Below, one piece after another: positions 56,655 to 64,000 of a stretch of 64,000 nt of DNA. Made by a program: the position numbers and the translations under genes. The notes beneath the pieces were generated by a model, which was not told where the DNA came from, made no database searches, and worked only from the letters and a program-made list of their open reading frames with translations. The stretch spans positions 68,281,604-68,345,603 of the forward strand of contig CM037587.1 in NCBI GenBank assembly GCA_021018995.1, written 5' to 3'. Positions within the stretch are counted from its first letter, which is position 1, and every line of letters begins with the position of its first letter. Origin of the DNA: Chloranthus sessilifolius (taxonomy: Eukaryota; Streptophyta; Magnoliopsida; Chloranthales; Chloranthaceae).

Positions 56655-56915
56655 ATCAAGCCCCTGAGCTACGTTAACAGGGTCACTAAACACAAGACGG
56701 GTCAAGCCCCTGAGCTACATTAACAGGGTCACTTGATACCCAGAAGTCAAGCGCTTGAGCTATGTTAACAAGGTCAGTTGAATCGAAACTGAATCGAAAC
56801 GTCAAACCCCTAGCTAAGTTAACAGGGTTCACTTGAACTGAGACCATCAAGCCCCTGAGCTATGTTAATAGGGTCAATTGATTCGAGACACAACGGGTTT
56901 ACAAGGTCACACACT
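56655..56915. repeat. Tandem repeat in E5 LTR
   Basis: Five diverged units of about 45-60 bases with the core TCAAGCCCCTGAGCTA then GTTAACAGGGTCACTTGA (near 56658, 56704, 56747, 56801 and 56846). Confidence 0.85.
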
Positions 56916-57349
56916 TATACGAGACAGGAGGCAATGATACAAATCAAGATGTCAAAACTTGAAATTTATGGAATCACATAGATTAACCATAACAAGATGC
57001 TATGTATCAAAAAGCATGCAAAAATGTGTACAAAACCAATTCTCAGTACTTCAAAACATGCTAAGAGTATTCTTATATCAATTCTAGAAAAATATCAAGT
57101 ATATACTATGTGCATCAATGACAAGAATTTGAGAAAAACAAGTAATCGGGCATGAAGTTCTTCCCTACCTTAGTGTCAAAATTTCACAGCCACAAATCAC
57201 ACGAATCCAAGATCCATTCTCTGTCAAATTTCTTCTCATTCACCTACATCACATCACACACATGCGCTACTAGTTATTGAACCTGGCTGGGTCAGAACAC
57301 ACACATAAAGAGCTTACCCAAGTCCCTAGGTCCACACCTTGAAATAGGG

Positions 57350-57560
57350 AACACCTCGCCATGGCGAGCTTGCATGTTGCCGCGGTGAGCCTTCCAGGTG
57401 CCACATGATAAAGAGACCTCGCCGTCGCGAGATTTACCCGAGCCATTTTGGCCTTGGTTTTCAAGTAGCACTCGCCGCAGTGAGTGCTTCAGATTTCCTT
57501 CTCGCCACAGTGAGCCTTCATGTCGCCACGACGAACAGTAGCAGCTCGCCACTCTCATGT
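57350..57560 (-). promoter_or_regulatory. E5 LTR palindrome cluster (CTCGCCGCGGTGAGC)
   Basis: Seven copies or half-copies: CTCGCCATGGCGAGC, GCCGCGGTGAGC, CTCGCCGTCGCGAG, CTCGCCGCAGTGAG, CTCGCCACAGTGAGC, GTCGCCACGACGA and GCTCGCCAC, spaced 25-45 bases. GC-rich in an AT-rich LTR. Confidence 0.7.
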
Positions 57561-58629
57561 TCATTCTATCACACGTTAACTTCTTAATCTCGGCCTAAGT
57601 CACAGTCCAACTTAGGAATTCAACTCTGTCATGATAATAGACTAGATTTCCAACGTCTGACTTCCCGGAATGATCAAAATAAAAGAATCTGAGACACCAG
57701 GGATCAGAAGGTTGTGCATTAACACTCTTCATGCATCCGATTCTCGATGTCTCAAGGCATGCATTCACGAATTCAGCTAAATAGAGTCCGCTTTAAGAAG
57801 AATGGGGTCACCCAACGCACATTTGATTGTGCATGCACACCATTCGAGGCATCGGACCTCGCGAATTCGGCCATGAAGCCTTTCGCATGTCCGATTCCCC
57901 AATTCATCGCATGCACTCCTAGACTTTTAAATAAGTCAATCCCAAAGCTAAGAACCAAATTTACGAAGCTACATTGGGTGTTTACAGTGTTGGACTTCTC
58001 GATGTGAGATTTTCGAGCTTCCGTGTACAATTTCCACCATGAAAATGCATTCGATCGGTAAGGTATCGATTTCTCCGTTGTGATGGTTGATTTTCGCTAA
58101 CAGAGTAGGAGAGATTGGACGGTGTGGAGTTCTCTGCAAGGTGGAGACAATGAAGAGTAGAGGAGGTTCTCACTTTCTTTTCCCTTGCTCGACACTGAAT
58201 TCACATGCACAACTTATGCGTGCATGGGAGCTAAATAGGCTGGGGTTGGTTCCCATGTGAGGTTTCTACACCCACTTTGGTGTACAAAATGTCTTAAAGA
58301 CCCTAGGTCTGGAACCCCTTAAGTCACGGGTTTGATTTCTAAGGGGTCCAGCCTGGTCCACTCACGGGCCAGACTAGGTTAGCTGGTCCTGACATCCCAG
58401 GTGTTGACAACGGGTCTTATTTGAGTTCGATTACCATTGGGTCAAAATAGTTAGGTTGTTGACTAATGGGCCCAATCTTGGCTCTAACTGATGGGTCTCA
58501 CACAAGGAGTCTACTTACTCCAAATGGGTCTAGTTCCAAATAAGCTCAGCTCACATAGTTGAACTGCTACATCCAGCTTCCCAGACACATCTAGTATGCT
58601 CGTATCCAGGCAATTTATAGGGAGTTACA

Positions 58630-58645
58630 TCCTCCCCCCCTTAAA
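58630..58645 (-). other. E5 polypurine tract
   Basis: Minus strand reads TTTAAGGGGGGGAGGA right before TGTAAC, with TTTGAGGATGAAAATTCA upstream; typical of chromoviruses. Confidence 0.82.
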
Positions 58646-59105
58646 TGAATTTTCATCCTCAAAAATTGATGATTGAAGTGGGGATTTGGAAGATGCATCA
58701 AGATTGTGTGACTAATCTTGACGTACGTCGCATTGTCACAAGGGACTGATGAGAGTTTGTGTATTGTATGGTTATAGGGGATTGAATACCAAATTCCAAT
58801 GTGTTCTAAGCTACCGTAAAAATTTTCGGTGCTATCCCCACATTCCCGTGATTCTGTGTTTGGCAGAGGTTTGAATTGTATTGATGGTAAGCTAATAACA
58901 TGACTATTGTAATTTATCAATTCTAGTTATATGTGACGTGCAGATAGCAATTTTTATTGAGAGCGAGAATATTGTGCAACATATGTATGGGTACGAAACA
59001 AGCGTACAATTTATTGACTCTTAAGGTAAATTAACATCCTCTAAAGTAATTAACATGACAAGGTTTAAAGAAATAACCAGACGGCTTCGTGGGCTGTTTT
59101 TCACG

Positions 59106-60406
59106 TCAAGGAGCTCTAGTCTCAGAGGGACTAGCTCTTGAACAAGCTGCTTTCTTGGTGTAGTTTGAGAAGAACTGGCGTGCTTGGGCTACGAATGGTG
59201 TATGAGCAATCGGGTACGCCTTTGCTACCAATTGTTGTAGGATCTCATCATGGAAATCCAACATTTGATGCATGACGTAGTTGTTTTGATGGAGGGTTTT
59301 GAATTGCTCTAGGTATTGCCTATGTTGGGTTTCTAGATGTTGAGAAATTTGATATTGTTGCAATTCCATAGGTCAAGTGAACTCCGACAATGATAACAAT
59401 TCACCCTGTGGATGACTGTTGTCCTGGTCTGGGGACGACTTGTTCTGCTGTGGGGGCTGCTTGCTCAGGTTCTCCTTGTTGCGCAACCCCAGCCGATTGT
59501 CTCAATGCACTATTTCTGACACTCAGACGACATCTCTTCAAAATCATGTTCCACTATTTCCATGAAAATTTCTCCACATTGTCCTTCCTGGCTTCCTCTT
59601 CCGCCAGTATTTCATATGGTTCTTCATGGTCATCATCTTCATGCCCATCAAAGAGTCGAGATATAATTCGGGCATAGGGTAGGGCATTCTAGGGTTTTTT
59701 GACCGTGCTTAGTGACTCCTTATTTGCGTATTTTATGCCCTCATACATTACTCGAGGTGCAAAAAACCATCTATCTTCCTGTACGGCGAATAATGCTTGG
59801 AGTAATGAGTCCCGTCTCTCTCTCTCTCTCATGCTGAAGGGGGTATAAATTGCTTTGGAAGACGACGTCCAAAAACCACATTCGGTCGGGTAGTTGAGTT
59901 CTGGTCACAGATTGACCGGATGCTTGAAGACCACTGGTCATCCCAACTACGATATGGTGAAATTTGGGCTCCTTGGGCCGAGGGGCATGTAAGTCGAGGT
60001 GGGTTTCGTTCTTCGTGCTACAATGCATCGCTGCCACAATATCGTAAACGTCCATGTGGAACTTTCACCCATCAATTTCCATGGTAAAGCACTCGTAGGT
60101 GTCATTGTCCTTAAAATTATGGTTAAACAGTTTAACCAGACGTGGGTGATAATGGGACTGGACGGGTCTGAGTAGGGGTCCAAGGTTGGAACGTTTGAGG
60201 TAATCTATGGACCAGCTGATCATGTCATCATTAAACATCTCTGGGCCGAATATCCACTCAGGTTCGAAGGTCTTCTCTGACCACCAAGCCGTGGGCTGCT
60301 CTCTAGGTGATGGCGGGGAACTAGCCGGGGCTTTGCCCTTGGTGCTAGTAGATAACTTGGGTCTAGATACTAGGATTTTGGTTGCGGCCTTCTTCCTAGA
60401 TGCCAT
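59106..60406 (-). pseudogene. E5 extra ORF between chromodomain and LTR
   Basis: Minus strand from ATG 60406 (MASRKKAATKILVSRPKLS: basic start). Folded part WIFGPEMFNDDMISWSIDYL, HYHPRLVKLFNHNFKDN and ECFTMEIDG, then a TGA (60065) where CGA is likely, continuing KFHMDVYDIVAAMHC in the same frame to 59771. A frame change leads through an acidic/Gln-rich linker to a coiled-coil segment (59369-59106: QQYQISQHLETQHRQYLEQF). Resembles, from memory, the putative plant transposon protein domain seen after pol in Athila (compare E1 7741-10142). No protease, envelope or membrane signature. Function unknown. Confidence 0.6.
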
Positions 60407-60659
60407 GCGAAAGAAAATAGAATGGAAAAAGAGAGTTTCATGTAGTTTACCTCACAAGAATGGTTGAATCGATAGAAATTCAGACTTGGCACATCCCAGG
60501 CACATCAATCTTCGAATTTGGAGGGTTTCAGTGCGAAAGGTTAAATGATTCGAAGGTAAAAAGCCTTGGTTCACGTGGGAGAGGTGACGAGAGAGGGGCC
60601 CAGGTTTTAAGAATCTCAAAAATGACAAAGCAAGGGTTCTCGGGCCCCTTTAAACATTT

Positions 60660-60760
60660 CTTAGTCACCGCAGTGACTTTAAGTTCTTGCCGCGGTGAGC
60701 CAGTTTCAGAAAATCTCACCGCAGTGAGCTCCATCTCGTTGTGGCGATCATTATAAAAAC
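60660..60760 (-). promoter_or_regulatory. E5 internal palindrome cluster upstream of the extra ORF
   Basis: Four copies of the LTR motif (CACCGCAGTGAC, GCCGCGGTGAGC, CACCGCAGTGAGC, GTTGTGGCGA) 260-350 bases before the ATG at 60406. On the minus strand TTTTTATAATG lies just upstream and GTTTAAAGGGGCCCG just downstream, both TATA-like. Inference: separate promoter for the extra ORF. Confidence 0.6.
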
Positions 60761-61139
60761 TGTGTTTTTATTTTGGGCTTGTTTTAGGCTTGCAACGTTG
60801 ATTTAACTATTTTGTTGTGGTCCAGACTTATGTTAGTCATTAACAGGGTGATGTGAGAGTAATTTCTACATGATTTTTGGGTTATTTGACTACTATTCTA
60901 CTAAACTTGGCAAGTATTTGAATAATCTCAAACATGATTCATTCTCCCTCTTCCATGGGCGCTATAATACTTCGGATGCAATTTTGGTACAACTGTTCAA
61001 TATGCTGAATTTGCAAGATACACCTATGTGATCATGACATGTAATTGCCTAGTACTGAGTTCACTACGAATTGTCATTGCCTACACATGCATGGACTCAT
61101 TTATATTTTACTACCGTGACATACTGAAGTGACTGGTCT
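60761..61139. other. E5 spacer after chromodomain
   Basis: About 380 bases of AT-rich sequence with no ORF or repeat I can name. Confidence 0.5.
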
Positions 61140-62213
61140 CATTGAAACAGTCCTGGGTATTGCTCTCTGATTTTTGCCTCTTGTTCCTACGTTGCCTCAT
61201 CGGTGGAGTGATCGTGCCACTGGACCAAAACCAAAGGAATTCATTTTGTCCTCAAAATCTACTCCTTGTGGTCCAAGATTTTGACTGGTTCTTCTATCAG
61301 CGTTAAGTCTTCTTGGACTTCAATTGGTTGGTAGTCCAATACATGCGATGCGTCCCTCACATATTTTCTCAGCATCGACACATGGAAGATGTTGTGGATG
61401 CTTGACAATTGTGGCGGTAAGGCGATGTGGTAAGCTACTTCGCCAACACGACCCAAAATTTTAAAAGGGCCAATATATCGAGGGCTGAGCTTCCCTCGCC
61501 GGCCAAATTGCATCATGCCTTTAGTCAGTGAGATCTTCACAAATACATGATCTCCAACCTGACAAGGAACCTGGTTGTTAGCCTTATGGAAGTTACATTG
61601 AAATGTACAGTGGCAATCGTGCACATGAGTTACCTGAAATTCAACACATGATCTTTTAAAATCAGCATAACTATTTTGACAGCTTTGAGCTACTCTCAGT
61701 CGCTCACGGATGAGACAGAAGGTCTCATTTGTACTCTCTATGAGTTTCGGGCCCAACAGTATCCACTCTCCGATTTCTTTCCAATTGAGTGGAGATTTAC
61801 ATTGGCGGCCATGTAATGCTTCAAAAGGCACCATGCCGATACTTGCCTGATAGCTACTGTTGTACGTGAACTTGATCAAGGGTAGATGTTTGTCCCATGA
61901 TCCTTGAAAGTCCATCATACAGGCCCTGAGCATGTCTTATATCACTTGATTCACCCTTTCAGTTTGTCCATTAGTTTGAGGGTGAAAAGCTGAGTTGAAT
62001 TCTAGTTTAGATACCATCCACTCTTAAAAACGTTGCCAAAACTTTGATGTGTAGAGTGGGTCCCGATCTGACACGATGCTTGAAGGTATGCCATGCAACC
62101 TTATAATCTCCCTCAAATACAATTCAACAAGTTTGCTTACAGTGTAGCGTGTGTTGTATGGAAGGAAATGTACTGACTTGGTTAGTCGATCAATAACCAC
62201 CAAAATAGCATTA
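61140..62213 (-). pseudogene. E5 integrase and chromodomain, truncated
   Basis: Minus strand. AILVVIDRLTKSVHFLPY (first Asp region), SSIVSDRDPLYTSKFWQ (second Asp) and NGQTERVNQVI (Glu) are all visible, with a TAA just after the last. 61259-61933 continues through MLRACMMDFQGSWDKHLPLI, LSPRYIGPFKILGRVGEVAY and FHVSMLRKYV. A chromodomain follows to about 61150: IPLVLVQWHDHSTDEAT, stop, EQEAKIREQYPGLFQ. The chromodomain identifies a chromovirus and would target heterochromatin. The N-terminal zinc finger is lost beyond E6. Confidence 0.87.
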
Positions 62214-62499
62214 TGCCTATTAAGTGGAGAAAAATGCCACTTTTTACCCTTTAACTTGACCATTGATAGACCTGTGAGCACACTAATAAGCTTCTGTCAA
62301 GTGCATATTATAGACAGCAATGAAAGATGACACTAATGCATAAAACCACTTAAGAATGCCCAAAAAGGGGCTATCTCTCAGCACAGGACAAACCCAACAA
62401 TAACACACCAGAGGGTAGCACATCACTGGACCCTTAGAGAGCATGGTTGCAGCAGGGCAAGGCGAAGGAAGTGAAAGCAGGTTGAAAACATCCTATCGA

Positions 62500-63025
62500 T
62501 TGGTCACCTGAAGACTTCGACAGGAGCTGAAAGCGAAGAAAGGAAGAATTCGTGTAGTTGAAGAGGTTTTCGATAGGATCTGAAGGCAGAAGAAGGATGA
62601 ATTCATGTGAATTGAGGAGTTTGATAGGATCTAAGAACCTATCAAGCAGCTGAAAGAAAGGAAGAAATCATCCGATCGCAAACCTGCCTGAGGCGTCAAG
62701 GAAACCTATTGAATAGTTTCTTCAAACCTATCGAGATGAAGGTGCTGGAGCAGAACCTATTGAAGGGAACTTTAGCCTTTCGATAGGAGTGAGAGCAACC
62801 CTATCGAAATGGTGGCATACAGAGCGGAGCCTGTCGAAATGGTTCTCCAACCTCTCGAAGAGCCCCTCCAACCTGTCGAATACTCCAGGCCGAGGGCTGA
62901 GAATGTTGAAACTCTAAGAGAAGGCTCATCCTATAAGAACCTATCGAAGAGATCTGAGAACCTAGCGAAAGGACCAAAATGCTCTATTTTGAACCTGTCG
63001 AAAGCTTCTTGAACCTGTTGAAATC
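62500..63025 (+). promoter_or_regulatory. E6 LTR cluster of CCTATCGAAA / TTTCGATAGG motifs
   Basis: About sixteen direct and inverted copies of AACCTATCGAAA or variants (e.g. near 62492, 62569, 62617, 62637, 62705, 62729, 62755, 62779, 62801, 62828, 62851, 62872, 62939, 62961 and 62992). All lie in U3, 0.2-0.75 kb before the TATA box. Confidence 0.65.
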
Positions 63026-63232
63026 GTGTGCAGAACTTCTCATAAATTCAGCTGTGCACACGTTGTGATTTGGTGACCCGCTGCATGCAACTTGAGGCAC
63101 TTGGTGATCGGCACAACGGTTCTAGAAGATGCCCTAGGAAACCCTAACCGACCCACGTTCTTTAACAGAACTCTAACAAACTCTGAGGACCTTCTAGAAG
63201 GGATTTTTGGCGGAAAAAATAGAGGAGAAAGC

Positions 63233-63241
63233 TATATATAG
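63233..63241 (+). promoter_or_regulatory. E6 LTR TATA box
   Basis: TATATATAG in AAAGCTATATATAGAGATCG, at the position corresponding to the TATA box of E1's LTR. Confidence 0.6.
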
Positions 63242-63726
63242 AGATCGCCAATTGCAATGGAAGGGAGATCGAGATCTGAGCCAAATTCTAGAGATTAGAG
63301 CTTGCAGAGAAATTCTATTTTCCCTCCTTTAGCCCAACCATGGTTGGCTAATTCCCTTGGAGTAGGGAGGGGAGAGGTTAGATCTGTAATTGGGTAAGGT
63401 TAAGAGTGCTATTGTAGGTTCCTAGCTGCATAGACTACATATCTGAGAGTATTTCCATTGTAGAGTGACTTTGATTACAATGTTAATACTGTTTTTAATG
63501 CTTTAATTAGATCTAAATCTCCTTTGGTTCTATTTGGTGATCGATCGGATTTGTGTAGAGGAGTCTGTAGATCAGCTCACCCACTTAACTGGTAGGCCTC
63601 TTGGATACCACCCGATCTCCTTAGATCTGATACTCCTGTGATTCCTTGAGTCTGTGACTTGGGAATTGTAGTATCTGTAGTGGTTTTAATTGCTCTAATT
63701 GAGGCTTTAACTTTGGAAGAGATCCC

Positions 63727-63885
63727 TAGGATGGTCTGTGACCATTAAAGTGGACAGATCATAACCTTAAGATTAGTCCAAGCTCAGGCTCCAATTAGAT
63801 TCGTCTGCTGCAAATCCATGGATTCGATAAAGTCTATAGGATGGTCTGTGACCATTAAAGTGGATAGATCGTAGCCTTAAGACTT
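63727..63885 (+). repeat. Internal duplication in E6 LTR
   Basis: AGGATGGTCTGTGACCATTA...AGTGGACAGATCATAACCTTAAG at 63728 recurs at 63839 with a few substitutions, a period of about 111 bases. E1's LTR has a single copy. Confidence 0.8.
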
Positions 63886-64000
63886 GGTGGATCCTGTGAT
63901 TTGAAGTGGAGTTTATACCCTGCAGCTGTGCTTATGGCCATTTGAGGGAATTGTGTGCTCTGAACCTCTGTAGGATAATTAATTGAATCTGATTTCAGTG

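Larger units (their letters stand above)
55858..58629 (-). repeat. E5 3' LTR (2.77 kb)
   Basis: On the minus strand it begins TGTAACTCCCTATAAATTGC right after the polypurine tract and ends GGGCTGTCA at 55858. No partner LTR is in the window, so the left boundary rests on the TGACAGCCCGGG signature alone. Contains a tandem repeat (56655-56915) and a palindrome cluster (57350-57560). A TATA-like CCTATTTAGC (minus) is near 58232. Confidence 0.72.
55858..62213 (-). mobile_element. E5: chromovirus (Tekay/Del-like Ty3/gypsy), minus strand, 5' part absent
   Basis: Minus strand order: integrase core and chromodomain (62213-61140), spacer, extra ORF (60406-59106), polypurine tract (58630-58645), 3' LTR (58629-55858). 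Protease, RT and 5' LTR would lie right of 62213 but E6's LTR starts there. A GCCGCGGTGAGC-type motif is shared by the LTR and by the spacer before the extra ORF, supporting one element. The 2.5-kb gap between chromodomain and LTR is long for a chromovirus and is filled by the extra ORF. Confidence 0.8.
62214..64000 (+). repeat. E6: Athila-like LTR (5' end to window end)
   Basis: From 62214 (TGCCTATTAAGTGGAG) the sequence follows the layout of the E1 LTR: GAGAAAAATGCCACTTTTTACC...TTGATAGACC...TAATAAG (E1: GAGAACTAGAAAATACC...TTGATAGACCC...AAATAAG), later GATGGTCTGTGACCATTAAAGTGGACAG-type text as in E1 803-830. It interrupts E5's integrase. No primer site is reached, so the strand rests on the E1 comparison and the TATA box. 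Confidence 0.7.

Overview
This window is plant nuclear DNA made almost entirely of nested transposable elements. The angiosperm origin is inferred from three things: Athila-, Tat- and chromovirus-type Ty3/gypsy retrotransposons, a CACTA (En/Spm) transposon, and plant-only accessory domains (plant mobile domain, DUF7745-like, Athila 'plant transposon protein'-like). I find no convincing host single-copy gene and no functional RNA gene. The species cannot be named from sequence alone.

Layout, left to right. E1 (1-13692, +): an Athila-lineage element whose 5' LTR runs off the window start. It carries broken gag, protease, RT/RNase H and integrase, then an extra ORF region, then a complete 3' LTR. 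E2 (13693-17158, +): a small, probably non-autonomous Athila/Tat-like element with LTR remnant, tRNA-Asp-type primer site, one unrecognised ORF, polypurine tract and a truncated 3' LTR. E4 (17159-46243, -): a Tat-lineage element read on the minus strand, with its 3' LTR at the left and a decayed pol at 42990-46243. Between pol and LTR it carries two genes in antisense orientation (plus strand): a spliced plant-mobile-domain gene and a DUF7745-like/coiled-coil gene. E3 (21519-39232, +): a complete 17.7-kb Tat-lineage element inserted inside an exon of E4's antisense gene, with matching 5-bp target duplications (CTGGG). A CACTA transposon begins at 46244 and carries TNP1-like and TNP2-like genes on the minus strand; its other end is not recognisable. 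52976-55857 is unresolved AT-rich DNA with small repeats. E5 (55858-62213, -): a chromovirus with a 2.8-kb 3' LTR, an extra ORF, and integrase plus chromodomain. E6 (62214-64000, +): the start of another Athila-like LTR cutting into E5's integrase.

Inferred insertion order: E2 is the oldest layer at the left and was invaded by E1 and E4; E4 was invaded by E3 and by the CACTA element; E5 was invaded by E6. Nearly all reading frames are broken. Many stops look like C-to-T (or G-to-A) changes of CAG, CAA, CGA or TGG codons, as expected for methylated, silenced repeats.

The most interesting signal is that each retroelement family carries its own cluster of short, near-palindromic motifs. The clusters lie in the LTR and, where an element has an extra non-gag-pol gene, just upstream of that gene. 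The extra genes also share a layout of globular N-terminal domain, linker, and C-terminal coiled coil or basic tail. This suggests, as inference only, a family-specific element-encoded regulator/operator arrangement.
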